The translations under genes and the position numbers were made by a program. 12,070 nt of DNA from Rickettsiales bacterium (GTDB lineage Bacteria > Pseudomonadota > Alphaproteobacteria > Rickettsiales > CANDYO01), in NCBI GenBank assembly GCA_947424995.1, contig CANDYO010000061.1:1-12070 (forward strand), given 5' to 3'. Below are positions 1 through 7,249 of the stretch, piece by piece (the stretch's first letter is position 1; each line of letters starts with the position of its first letter). Under the pieces are notes generated by a model. That model was given only the letters and a program-made list of their open reading frames with translations. It searched no databases and was not told the origin of the DNA.

Positions 1-83
1 ATACGCTGGAAAAATTGCTAATAAACTTAGCTCATATGCATGAAAAAATATTATTGGATGATCAGTTGGTGGAGAGTAAGTAG
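1..83 (+). CDS. 3' end of an upstream gene, product unknown (partial)
   Basis: Reading frame 3 is open from the left edge to a TAG at 81-83, giving 26 residues ending in LLDDQLVESK. The other two forward frames stop within about 50 bases. The peptide is hydrophilic and probably helical at the C-terminus, rich in Leu, Lys and Glu, but too short to assign to a family. It runs in the same direction as sucA and is separated from it by about 340 bases holding a palindromic repeat, so it is probably a separate transcription unit. A chance open frame of this length in AT-rich DNA cannot be excluded. Confidence 0.5.
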   Translation, partial: TLEKLLINLAHMHEKILLDDQLVESK

Positions 84-132
84 GCTAAGTTGTTTTAAGT
101 TAGTTAAGAATAACTGCAAAAATAAATGAGAG

Positions 133-260
133 CGTGTCACCGCAAGGCCTGAAGGCCGAGGGTCCGGTTAAATTCTTTTAAAAAAGTTTATTACGCTAAG
201 TTTTAAGAGATTTAAACTGGACTCTCGAATCGCTACTATCGTGCGATTCAAGAGTGACGC
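133..260 (+). repeat. Palindromic intergenic element, family A copy 1 (A1)
   Basis: An approximately 128-bp imperfect palindrome. Outer arms are GTCAC (136-140) and GTGAC (254-258). Inside lie a small hairpin GGCCT-GA-AGGCC (146-157), a core beginning GGGTCCGGTTAAATTC, the block TTTTAAGAGATTTAA (201-215) followed by ACTGGAC, and a second hairpin GAATCGC (227-233) / GCGATTC (243-249). The 15-base block is shared exactly with copies A2 and A3. It fills much of the 338-base gap between the upstream gene tail and sucA. The rest of that gap (84-132 and 261-390) shows no gene and no promoter I would defend. The resemblance to Rickettsiales palindromic repeats is from memory. Confidence 0.85.
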
Positions 261-390
261 CGATTTCTGTTTTAAAGCCAAAAGCCACTTTCAAGCAATA
301 GGCAATCAATAATTTTAATCTAATGTTTTTTAGGATAATTCTTGCATAAATAGTCATTTAGTGCAAATATTCATGGGACAAATTTGAAGT

Positions 391-415
391 AGGAGGATCG
401 GTTAAAACCGAGGAG
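391..415 (+). promoter_or_regulatory. sucA ribosome-binding region with two Shine-Dalgarno-like boxes around a small inverted repeat
   Basis: AGGAG at 411-415 lies six bases before the sucA ATG and is the functional-looking Shine-Dalgarno sequence, fixing the start at 422. A second AGGAGG at 391-396 lies 25 bases upstream, too far to serve this ATG directly. Between them CGGTT (399-403) and AACCG (406-410) form a short inverted repeat. The upstream box could be a ribosome standby site or chance. Identification of the proximal box is firm; any regulatory role for the pair is inference. Confidence 0.55.
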
Positions 416-421
416 TAATTA

Positions 422-3265
422 ATGAAGCAAAATTTTGATGAAGATAGCTTTTTATTCGCTGCAAATGGCGATTTTGTTGAAGAGTTATACTTAAAATATC
501 TAGAGAATCCTACTAATGTAGATGATTATTGGCAGAAGTTTTTTGCCAAATTAGATGAAAATAAAGCTTTAGCAAAGCAGGCAACTGCGGGTGCGTCGTG
601 GCTTCCAAGAAAGAATAAAGTTATTTTACCGCCAGAAGTGGTTATAGCTCCTAAAGGGCAAAAGGCTGGTCCCGTAAGTGAAGTATCAAAAGTTTTTAAT
701 GCTAACTTACTTATTGAGGGTTATAGAGCTTATGGTCACCTTTTAGCAACGCTTGATCCACTAGGACTTGAAAGAGTGGTTGCTAATAACAAATTAGACC
801 TTCAGCATTATGGTTTAACAGAAGCAGATCTTGATACAGAAATTTCATTAAATAATCCAAATTTAAATTTAGATAAATGCACAATTAGACAATTGATAGA
901 TCGTTTAAAAGAAATTTATTGCTCAAGTGTAGGTTATGAATTGAGTTATTTATCTACTGATGAAGAACGGGATTGGTGCTATCAATATATTGAACAAATG
1001 AATTCAGCCCACTCTTTGTCTAAGGAAGAAAAAATTACTGCACTGAAAGATTTAATAGATGTGGAAGGTTTTGAACAATTTATTCATACTCGTTTCCCAG
1101 GGACGAAGCGTTTTTCAGTTGAAGGTGGTGAAACATCAATTCTAGCAGTTAAAGAGATAATCAAAACAGCAACGGTAGATAACCAAGTTCATGATGTAAT
1201 AATTGGAGTAGCACATAGAGGTAGGCTTAATATGCTTACTAAAGTTATGGGCAAGAGTTATGTTGCAATGCTATCTGAATTTCAAGGTAACTTAGCTCAC
1301 TTGGAAGAATTAAACATATCTGGTGATGTAAAATATCATTTAGGTAGATCTGCAGATTATACAGTAGGCGCAGATCATCGAGTGCATTTATCGCTAACTG
1401 CTAATCCTTCGCATTTAGAAGCTGTTGATCCAGTAGTGGTCGGTAAAGTTAGGGCGAAGCAAGATGATATTAATGACCAAGAGCGCACCAAAGTAATGGG
1501 AATATTACTGCATGGTGATGCAGCTTTTTCAGGGCAAGGTGTGGTTGCTGAAACTTTGATGCTTAGCAATTTAGAAGGCTATACTACTGGCGGAACTATG
1601 CATATTGTAGTGAATAATCAAGTCGGTTTTACTGCTTCTCCTAAAGATGCTAGAGCTGGTCGCTATTGCACTGAGTTTGCTAAAATAATTGAAGCGCCAG
1701 TGATCCATATTAATGGTGATGATGTGGAAAAAGTACTGATGATCTCAAGGATGGCTGAATTTTATCGCCATAAATTTAAGAAGGATATCATTCTTGATAT
1801 TATTTGCTTCCGTAAATATGGTCATAATGAAGGTGATGAACCAATGTTCACTCAACCAATTATGTATAGTGCGATTAAAAATAAGAAATCTAGTGCCGAA
1901 ATTTATGCTGAATATTTGAGCGGAACTGGCATTATAAGCGAAGAGCAAGCTGCGGTTTATCGTCAAGAGAAAATGCAATTTTTCGACAAAAGTTTAGAAG
2001 AAGCCAAGACTTATAAACCAACTGAAGAAGATTGGCTTAAAGGTAAATGGACTGAACTTGATAAACATGATCGGATAAAAGAGAAAGCTCCAACAACTGG
2101 CATTAGTCTTGATAAAATCAAGCAAATTGGCCAAGCTTTAATTAGTTATCCAAAGGATATGGAAGTAAATAGTAAAATTATTCGTCTTTTTGAGCAAAAA
2201 AAGAAAATGCTTCAAACTGGTGAAGGAATTGATTGGGCGTTTGCTGAAGCTTTAGCTTATGGATCTTTATTATTGGAAGGTTCAAGAGTGAGAATGAGTG
2301 GGCAAGATTGTAAGAGAGGTACTTTCTCTCATCGTCATGCAGTGTTATTTGATCAAATAAGCGAGAAAGAATATGTTTCATTAAATCATATCAGCGAAAA
2401 CCAAGGTAAGTTTGAGGTTATTAATAGTAATCTTTCTGAATATGCAGTTTTAGGTTTTGAATATGGTTATAGTTTAATTGATCCAAATAATCTAACAATT
2501 TGGGAAGCGCAGTTTGGTGACTTTGCCAATGGTGCCCAGATTATGATTGATCAATTTATTGCTTCAGCTGAAGTTAAATGGCTTAGAATGAGTGGCTTAA
2601 TGATGTTGCTTCCGCATGGTTATGAAGGCCAAGGACCTGAGCATAGCTCAGCAAGACTTGAGCGTTTCTTACAATTATGTGCAGAAGGAAATATGCAGGT
2701 AGTGAATTGTACTACGCCAGCAAATTTCTTCCATGTTATTAGAAGACAAATTCATCGTAAATTCCGCAAGCCATTGATAGTTATGTCACCAAAATCATTA
2801 TTAAGACATCGCTTGATGGTATCTAATATATCTGAATTCCTAGAAGGAACAGAATTTAAACCGGTAATAGGTGATACAGTTCCAGCTAAAGATATTAAGA
2901 GAGTGGTGATTTGTAGCGGTAGAGTTTATTTTGATCTTTATGAAGCGCGTGAGAAAGATGCTATAAAGTCAGTTGCTTTAGTAAGAATGGATCAATGTTA
3001 TCCTTTCCCAAAAGAGCAACTAGCAGCAGAGCTAGCTAAATATCCGAATGCAGAAATAATTTGGTGCCAAGAAGAACCAAAGAATATGGGAGCTTGGTAT
3101 TATATTAATGATAAGCTAGAAGATTGCTTAAATAGTATCGGAAATAAAAATAAACGGGCTAGATATGTTGGTAGACCAGAAGCTGCGTCGCCTTCAGCTG
3201 GATACCTTAAAATGCATAATGTTGAACAAGAAAAGCTTGTAAGAGAAGCAATTACAATAGGATAG
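422..3265 (+). CDS. sucA: 2-oxoglutarate dehydrogenase E1 component (thiamine-diphosphate dependent)
   Basis: E1 of the 2-oxoglutarate dehydrogenase complex: it decarboxylates 2-oxoglutarate with thiamine diphosphate and passes the succinyl group to the lipoyl arm of E2 in the TCA cycle, in the cytoplasm. At 947 residues it is the usual family length. Visible landmarks are the N-terminal E2-binding segment (about 6-41, ending DDYWQKFF), AHRGRLNML (264-272), the diphosphate/Mg region GDAAFSGQG (365-373) with VNNQVGF (397-403), and, in the C-terminal transketolase-like half, [13 protein letters not shown] and [20 protein letters not shown]. The ATG at 422 is preceded by AGGAG at six bases. The stop at 3263-3265 is followed after ten bases by sucB, so the two are almost certainly co-transcribed and made in matched amounts. 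No frameshift or missing motif was noticed. Confidence 0.97.
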   Translation: MKQNFDEDSFLFAANGDFVEELYLKYLENPTNVDDYWQKFFAKLDENKALAKQATAGASWLPRKNKVILPPEVVIAPKGQKAGPVSEVSKVFNANLLIEGYRAYGHLLATLDPLGLERVVANNKLDLQHYGLTEADLDTEISLNNPNLNLDKCTIRQLIDRLKEIYCSSVGYELSYLSTDEERDWCYQYIEQMNSAHSLSKEEKITALKDLIDVEGFEQFIHTRFPGTKRFSVEGGETSILAVKEIIKTATVDNQVHDVIIGVAHRGRLNMLTKVMGKSYVAMLSEFQGNLAHLEELNISGDVKYHLGRSADYTVGADHRVHLSLTANPSHLEAVDPVVVGKVRAKQDDINDQERTKVMGILLHGDAAFSGQGVVAETLMLSNLEGYTTGGTMHIVVNNQVGFTASPKDARAGRYCTEFAKIIEAPVIHINGDDVEKVLMISRMAEFYRHKFKKDIILDIICFRKYGHNEGDEPMFTQPIMYSAIKNKKSSAEIYAEYLSGTGIISEEQAAVYRQEKMQFFDKSLEEAKTYKPTEEDWLKGKWTELDKHDRIKEKAPTTGISLDKIKQIGQALISYPKDMEVNSKIIRLFEQKKKMLQTGEGIDWAFAEALAYGSLLLEGSRVRMSGQDCKRGTFSHRHAVLFDQISEKEYVSLNHISENQGKFEVINSNLSEYAVLGFEYGYSLIDPNNLTIWEAQFGDFANGAQIMIDQFIASAEVKWLRMSGLMMLLPHGYEGQGPEHSSARLERFLQLCAEGNMQVVNCTTPANFFHVIRRQIHRKFRKPLIVMSPKSLLRHRLMVSNISEFLEGTEFKPVIGDTVPAKDIKRVVICSGRVYFDLYEAREKDAIKSVALVRMDQCYPFPKEQLAAELAKYPNAEIIWCQEEPKNMGAWYYINDKLEDCLNSIGNKNKRARYVGRPEAASPSAGYLKMHNVEQEKLVREAITIG

Positions 3266-3275
3266 GAGATTATTT

Positions 3276-4457
3276 ATGGTGGAATTATTTGTACCTACAT
3301 TAGGTGAATCAGTTTCAGAAGCTACAATAGCTAAATGGTATAAGAAAGAAGGTGAAGCAGTAAAGCTTGATGAGTTATTAGTGGAACTTGAAACTGATAA
3401 AGTTACTTTAGAGGTAAATGCTACTGCAGCAGGAATATTGGGTAAAATAAAATTTGTTCAAGGTGATACAGTGCATAGAGGTGATTTATTAGCTGAAATT
3501 TCTGAAGGCGGAGTAGCATCTGTTTCTTCAGCTCCAGCTGCTAAAGCTGCTGAAACTCCAGCAAAAATAGTAGCTGCCAGTAACCTTGCAAAAGTGGAAA
3601 CAATAATGTCGCCAGCGGCCTCAAAAATTGCTACGGAAAATAATTTATCTGCTAGTCAAATTAATGCTAGCGGTAAAGATGGAAGAATAACCAAGGGTGA
3701 TGTTTTAACTAGCTTAGAAAATAAAGTACCTGGTAGTGTAATTGAAGCTGTTGTTGAGCGCAGTGAAGAAAGAGTTAAGATGACTCGTCTGCGCAAGAAA
3801 ATTGCTGAAAGACTGAAAGCGTCACAAAATACTGCGGCGATGTTAACTACTTTCAATGAAGTGGATATGTCTAATATCATCGCTTTACGTAATCAGTATA
3901 AAGATGCTTTTGAAAAGAAGCATGGAGTGAAGTTAGGCTTTATGTCTTTCTTCGCTAAAGCTTCAATCATGGCCTTAAAAGAAATTCCAGCAGTTAATGC
4001 TGAAATTGATAATGATGATATAATCTATAAGAATTATTGTGATATTGGTATTGCAGTTGGTACAGAGCAAGGTTTAGTAGTGCCGATTATTCGCAATGCA
4101 GAGAAATTAGGTTTCTCTGGTATTGAAAAAACTCTCGGCGATTTAGCTAAAAAAGCTCGCGAAGGTAAATTAACTATGGCTGATTTAACCGGTGGAACAT
4201 TTACTATCACTAATGGTGGGGTCTATGGTTCTCTATTATCAACACCAATTATTAATCCTCCGCAATCAGCCATCTTAGGGATGCATAAAACTCAAGAGAG
4301 ACCTGTGGCTATTAATGGTAAAGTTGAAATCAGACCGATGATGTATCTTGCTTTATCTTATGATCATCGAATCATTGATGGTAAAGAAGCGGTTACTTTC
4401 CTGGTTAGAGTTAAAGAATGTATTGAGAATCCAGAAAGATTATTATTCGATATATAA
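3276..4457 (+). CDS. sucB: Dihydrolipoyllysine succinyltransferase, E2 of 2-oxoglutarate dehydrogenase
   Basis: E2 core of the same complex as the upstream gene: it takes the succinyl group from E1 onto a lipoyl-lysine and transfers it to CoA. Length is 393 residues, normal for SucB. Domains in order: one lipoyl domain (about 2-76) with the lipoylated Lys42 in ETDKVTLEV; an Ala/Pro-rich linker (about 84-100); a peripheral subunit-binding domain (about 110-145) around [13 protein letters not shown] and [12 protein letters not shown]; and the catalytic acyltransferase domain (about 160-393) with the active-site motif SYDHRIIDG, His364 and Asp368. The Shine-Dalgarno AGGAG (3264-3268) overlaps the sucA TAG stop, which suggests translational coupling. 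No E3 (lpd) or sucCD gene follows; the next element is a palindromic repeat. Confidence 0.97.
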   Translation: MVELFVPTLGESVSEATIAKWYKKEGEAVKLDELLVELETDKVTLEVNATAAGILGKIKFVQGDTVHRGDLLAEISEGGVASVSSAPAAKAAETPAKIVAASNLAKVETIMSPAASKIATENNLSASQINASGKDGRITKGDVLTSLENKVPGSVIEAVVERSEERVKMTRLRKKIAERLKASQNTAAMLTTFNEVDMSNIIALRNQYKDAFEKKHGVKLGFMSFFAKASIMALKEIPAVNAEIDNDDIIYKNYCDIGIAVGTEQGLVVPIIRNAEKLGFSGIEKTLGDLAKKAREGKLTMADLTGGTFTITNGGVYGSLLSTPIINPPQSAILGMHKTQERPVAINGKVEIRPMMYLALSYDHRIIDGKEAVTFLVRVKECIENPERLLFDI

Positions 4458-4497
4458 AAATTAAATGAAGAAGGGATCTATTGCTAAGGTACGCTAG

Positions 4498-4629
4498 GTC
4501 GTCACCCTTGGCAAACGAAGTGCAGCCGAGGGTCCAGTTGAATTCTTTTTATCATGTTTTATCGATTAAAGATTTTTAAGAGATTTAATCTGGACCATTG
4601 GAGTGCTTTGCACTCCAAGGGTGACGGCC
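4498..4629 (+). repeat. Palindromic intergenic element, family A copy 2 (A2)
   Basis: About 132 bp, bounded by a perfect 12-base inverted repeat CGTCACCCTTGG (4500-4511) / CCAAGGGTGACG (4615-4626), extended by GG/CC with one G:U-type mismatch. The core has GGGTCCAGTTGAATTC and the conserved TTTTAAGAGATTTAA (4574-4588) followed by TCTGGACC. A right-hand hairpin TTGGAGTGC-TTT-GCACTCCAA (4598-4618) is perfect over nine pairs and unrelated in sequence to the equivalent hairpin of A1. It lies 40 bases after the sucB stop, so it could form a structured 3' end of the sucAB mRNA, but no T-run follows it, so I do not call it a terminator. The remaining gap to 4698 contains no gene. Confidence 0.9.
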
Positions 4630-4698
4630 TTGGTTGACTGAGTAACATACGACAAAATTGAAATTTATCTAAAAACAGTCTTAAAAAAACAAGCAGAT

Positions 4699-5394
4699 AT
4701 GCGTTTAATCAAAAAAATTATTAAGAGTGAATTCGTTAGAAAGCTAGCTTGTAAGTTAGTTTATCTCTATATAAAGTTCGTCTTATTCACTAGTAAAACT
4801 AAAGTTACTTATCATAATTTTGACTTTGCTGAATATGAATATCAGCAATCAATCTACGCTACTTGGCATGGACGAGTGATGATTATGCCAATTATCAATC
4901 CATCAAAACTTGCTTCATGTGCTATTGTTTCTGATCATACTGACGGACGCTTAATCGGCGGGGTTATAGAGCAAGCCGGAGTCAAATTGATTTTTGGTTC
5001 AAGCAATAAAAGAAGACTTACAGCGCTTAAAGAAATTTTAAGCAATATCAAGCAAGGCTTCAATTTTTTAATCACCCCAGATGGTCCTAGAGGGCCTGCT
5101 AGACAAATAAATGGAGCGATTATAAACATTGCCAGCAATACTGGACTTGCCATTATTCCTTCCAGCTGCTCTGCTCAATCAGCTAAAATATTTAATAGCT
5201 GGGATAAATTTATGTTACCGCTGCCTTTTGGCAGAATTGCCATTGTTTTTGATAAGCCGATCAAAGTTCCAGCTAAACTTTCTCCAGAGGAAATAGAGCA
5301 ATATAATGAAATTTTACGTCAAAGCTTAGAGAAGATAACTCATATTGCTGATAGCCAAGTAGAAAAATGGGAAACTGATGTATCAAATATATAA
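4699..5394 (+). CDS. Lysophospholipid acyltransferase-like protein, DUF374 family
   Basis: A 231-residue member of the DUF374 branch of the LPLAT acyltransferase superfamily, expected to move a fatty acyl chain onto a lipid or lipid A precursor at the inner membrane. The exact substrate cannot be told from sequence. A weakly hydrophobic N-terminal stretch (about 12-30) may hold it to the membrane. Motifs in order: ATWHGR (54-59) with the presumed catalytic His57, SDHTDGRLI (78-86), GSSNKR (100-105), the strongly diagnostic TPDGPRGPAR (126-135), and SWDKFMLPLPFGR (167-179). The ATG at 4699 has no strong Shine-Dalgarno. The 3' end overlaps waaA by 17 bases, which places the enzyme in lipid A/LPS assembly by association. 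Family assignment is firm; substrate is inference. Confidence 0.88.
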   Translation: MRLIKKIIKSEFVRKLACKLVYLYIKFVLFTSKTKVTYHNFDFAEYEYQQSIYATWHGRVMIMPIINPSKLASCAIVSDHTDGRLIGGVIEQAGVKLIFGSSNKRRLTALKEILSNIKQGFNFLITPDGPRGPARQINGAIINIASNTGLAIIPSSCSAQSAKIFNSWDKFMLPLPFGRIAIVFDKPIKVPAKLSPEEIEQYNEILRQSLEKITHIADSQVEKWETDVSNI

Positions 5395-6646
5395 AGTAGT
5401 TTCATATCTAATCTATCCTTTGGTTATATTATTGCTGGCTCTTAGAGTTAAAAAAGGCAAAGAAGATCCTTTACGTTATAAAGAGAAATTAGGTTTTTCA
5501 AAAGTCAAAAGACCGTCTGGTAAATTGATTTGGTTTCATGCAGCTAGCATTGGTGAATTTAATGCTATTTTACCGATAATAAAATCTATAGCTGAAGAAT
5601 TCCCATCATTAAATATATTGGTTACCACTGTAACTATTACTGCGGCAAAGATAGCTCAAAATAATTTACCAAAAAATGCCATTCATCAATTCGCTCCACT
5701 TGATTGTTATAATATTGTTAGTAGATTTATAGATTATTGGCAGCCGAATTTGGTTATTTGGACTGAGTCTGAATTTTGGCCAAATATGCTGATGCTTTGC
5801 AAAAAACGAGCTAAACTATTGTTAATTAATGCCAGATTATCGCAAAAATCTTTTGCTAAATGGAATCTAGTTAAGCCGTTGGCTAAATTCATTCTAGATA
5901 GTTTTTCGCTTATTTTAGCGCAAAGCCAAGAGACAAAATTATTGCTTGAGCAATTAGATGTTAAGCATGTTGAATATGTTGGTAATCTAAAATTCATCGC
6001 TGCGAATTTTGTCTTTAATTTAGATGAAGTGAGCAAAATTAAAAGCCAGATTAAAAATAGAGTAGTTTTAATGGCGGCTAGCACTCACTCAGGTGAAGAA
6101 GAAATGTTTGCGCAGCTTCAGCAAGATTTGAAGGTTAAATATCCCCAATTACTTAGCATAATTGCTCCAAGACATCCGAGTCGAAGAGAAGAAGTTTTAG
6201 ACGTTTTTAAGCAATTTAAGTTAAAAGCTGTTACTCGTTCGAGTGGAGAAGCTGTAACCGATGATACTGATATTTTATTGGTTGATACGATTGGAGAGTT
6301 TGGTTTATTCTTTAGATTGTCAGAGATTGCTTGTACCGGAGGTTCTTGGCATAGAATTGGCCATAGTTTTATTGAGCCAGCTAAGCTTGGTAATCTAATA
6401 ATTTTTGGGTCCAGAATGGATAATTCACGAGAGGTTGCTGATGATTTTTTAGCAAGAGGTGGAGCAATAGAGGCTAATACTGTAGCAGATCTTGAAAGAA
6501 TAGTTGCGGCTTATATTGAAAGCCCGACAAGCTTTAATCATTTCAAAGAACAAGGTGAAAAATTGGTTGATGAAATGAATGAAGTGAAGGAAAAAGCATT
6601 GCTGGCGATAAGGCCATATGTGGTTGAGGTTGTGAAACTGGGTTAA
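5378..6646 (+). CDS. waaA: 3-deoxy-D-manno-octulosonic acid (Kdo) transferase, lipid A glycosyltransferase
   Basis: GT30-family enzyme (also called KdtA) that transfers Kdo from CMP-Kdo to the lipid A precursor on the cytoplasmic face of the inner membrane. Length 422 residues is typical. An N-terminal membrane anchor spans about 5-22, followed by the charged DPLRYKEKLG (30-39). FHAASIGEFNA (53-63) carries the expected general base Glu60. Further landmarks are WTESEFWPN (128-136), NARLS (151-155), VGNLKF (202-207), AASTHSGEEE (234-243), APRHPSR (264-270), GGSWHRIGHSFIEPA (322-336) near the CMP-Kdo site. The ATG at 5378 lies inside the end of the acyltransferase gene in another frame, with GGGAA just upstream, implying translational coupling. 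Its presence suggests the organism keeps a Kdo-containing lipid A. The number of Kdo residues added cannot be predicted. Confidence 0.95.
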   Translation: MYQIYKVVSYLIYPLVILLLALRVKKGKEDPLRYKEKLGFSKVKRPSGKLIWFHAASIGEFNAILPIIKSIAEEFPSLNILVTTVTITAAKIAQNNLPKNAIHQFAPLDCYNIVSRFIDYWQPNLVIWTESEFWPNMLMLCKKRAKLLLINARLSQKSFAKWNLVKPLAKFILDSFSLILAQSQETKLLLEQLDVKHVEYVGNLKFIAANFVFNLDEVSKIKSQIKNRVVLMAASTHSGEEEMFAQLQQDLKVKYPQLLSIIAPRHPSRREEVLDVFKQFKLKAVTRSSGEAVTDDTDILLVDTIGEFGLFFRLSEIACTGGSWHRIGHSFIEPAKLGNLIIFGSRMDNSREVADDFLARGGAIEANTVADLERIVAAYIESPTSFNHFKEQGEKLVDEMNEVKEKALLAIRPYVVEVVKLG

Positions 6647-6676
6647 AAAGTAGTATTCGGCTTAAAGTTAAAGATG

Positions 6677-6794
6677 GCCGTCATCCTTGCCGCTAGCTTC
6701 AGCTAGCGGCGAGGATCCAGTTTAAATCTCTTAAAAGTCTTTTATCACTCAAGTATGCTAAGAGAATTCAACTGGACCCTCGAAGGGTGACGGC
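6677..6794 (-). repeat. Palindromic intergenic element, family A copy 3 (A3), inverted relative to A1 and A2
   Basis: About 118 bp with outer arms GCCGTCATCCTT (6678-6689 region) and AAGGGTGACGGC (6783-6794), one mismatch apart. Its core reads in the opposite direction to A1/A2: TTAAATCTCTTAAAA at 6722-6736 is the reverse complement of their conserved block, and GAATTCAACTGGACCC follows near 6764-6779. One end carries a near-perfect cruciform candidate GCCGCTAGCT-TC-AGCTAGCGGC (6689-6710); the opposite end lacks a long apical hairpin (only CTCGA remains), so it looks shortened. It sits between two convergent ORFs (waaA and the small minus-strand ORF), where a structured RNA could separate the transcripts from either side, although no T-run is present. 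Confidence 0.88.
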
Positions 6795-6817
6795 ATCGCA
6801 TATCTTTGCTGCAATTC

Positions 6818-7222
6818 TTAAGCAAAATAATCGCAAATTCCAAAGCTATTACCTGTCAAATATTCACACCATGTTTGTGGTGTATCAGCAAGTAAAGGCC
6901 CTAGAAATTTAGTCGTAGTCATTGAGGTATCACTAAGTGCATCAGCAAGTAAAGGTCCTAGAATTTTAGCCGTAGTAATCTGGGTATCTCTAAGTGCATC
7001 CGTCGCAATTGGGGTATCTCTAAGTGCATTCGTCTTAATGACAGTATTATCTTTCAAATACTCATCTACAATTTCATTCATAGCAGTTTGGGAAGCTTCG
7101 TAAAAGAACCCTTTTGCTTCAAACTCAGCGTAAATTTCAGCTCTATTCTTATCGGTAATAGGAATAAGTGTGTATCCATTTATATTGAGTGATACTGTTA
7201 TTGTCAAGCCATATATTAACAA
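6818..7222 (-). CDS. Small ORF with internal tandem repeats, function unknown (possible remnant)
   Basis: I do not recognise this protein. The longest reading is 134 residues from a TTG at 7222, with an in-frame TAA two codons upstream and no Shine-Dalgarno. The only in-frame ATG is at 7081, giving 87 residues. The C-terminal half is repetitive: NALRDTPIAT, DALRDTQITT-AKILGPLLA, DALSDTSMTT-TKFLGPLLA, then DTPQTWCEYL and a hydrophobic tail GNSFGICDYFA. A good promoter-like pair (7179-7207) lies inside the first 15 codons, arguing for a start further downstream. It follows the C45-type gene on the same strand after 27 bases. Reading frame is preserved across the repeats (30 and 57 bp, both multiples of three), which favours a coding history. 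It could be a live small protein or a decaying fragment. Confidence 0.45.
   Translation of the reverse strand: MLIYGLTITVSLNINGYTLIPITDKNRAEIYAEFEAKGFFYEASQTAMNEIVDEYLKDNTVIKTNALRDTPIATDALRDTQITTAKILGPLLADALSDTSMTTTKFLGPLLADTPQTWCEYLTGNSFGICDYFA
6884..7027 (-). repeat. Tandem direct repeats, two 57-bp units plus a 30-bp partial unit, inside the small ORF
   Basis: Units at 6884-6940 and 6941-6997 (plus-strand coordinates) are each 57 bp, begin ATCAGCAAGTAAAGG and end TAAGTGC, and differ at about ten positions by eye. A shorter unit at 6998-7027 (30 bp) matches the right-hand part of the 57-bp unit (GGTATCTCTAAGTGC), and the following ATTCGTC (7028-7034) begins a still more diverged one. On the minus strand they encode 19-residue units (DALxDTxxTTxKxLGPLLA) and 10-residue units (xALRDTPIAT). 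All lengths are multiples of three. Such arrays can change copy number by slippage or recombination. Confidence 0.85.
7179..7207 (-). promoter_or_regulatory. Strong sigma-70-like promoter inside the 5' part of the small ORF
   Basis: On the minus strand a perfect -35 TTGACA (7207-7202) is followed by a 17-base spacer and a -10 TATAAA (7184-7179, five of six consensus bases). Transcription would begin near 7172, downstream of the TTG start at 7222, so a transcript from here could only make the shorter form from the ATG at 7081. It is the best consensus match seen in the window, but AT-rich DNA gives chance matches. Confidence 0.5.
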
Positions 7223-7249
7223 ACATTAATATATAATAGCTTTTGAAAT

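Noticed and set aside
342..370. sucA promoter from TTGCAT (342-347) with AAATAT (365-370) at 17-base spacing
   Set aside because: The -10 box is a poor match and similar A+T-rich hexamers abound in this gap, so I do not list it as a feature.
362..418. Leader peptide overlapping the sucA ribosome-binding site, ending TAA at 416-418
   Set aside because: The frame is open for only 18 codons, has no ATG, and the short ATG-initiated run at 373 is in another frame and stops after four codons.
1375..2381. Minus-strand open frames within sucA, and similar ones within sucB, waaA and uvrD
   Set aside because: They lie opposite strongly conserved coding sequence, have no recognisable domains and no ribosome-binding sites of note, so they are shadows of the real genes.
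4634..4669. Promoter for the acyltransferase-waaA pair from TTGACT at 4634-4639
   Set aside because: No acceptable -10 hexamer lies 15-19 bases downstream; the nearest A+T-rich box (TTTATC at 4664) is too far.
4458..4698. Element A2 as an intrinsic terminator for sucAB
   Set aside because: Strong pairing is present but no T-run follows either the nine-pair hairpin or the outer stem, so it is listed as a repeat only.
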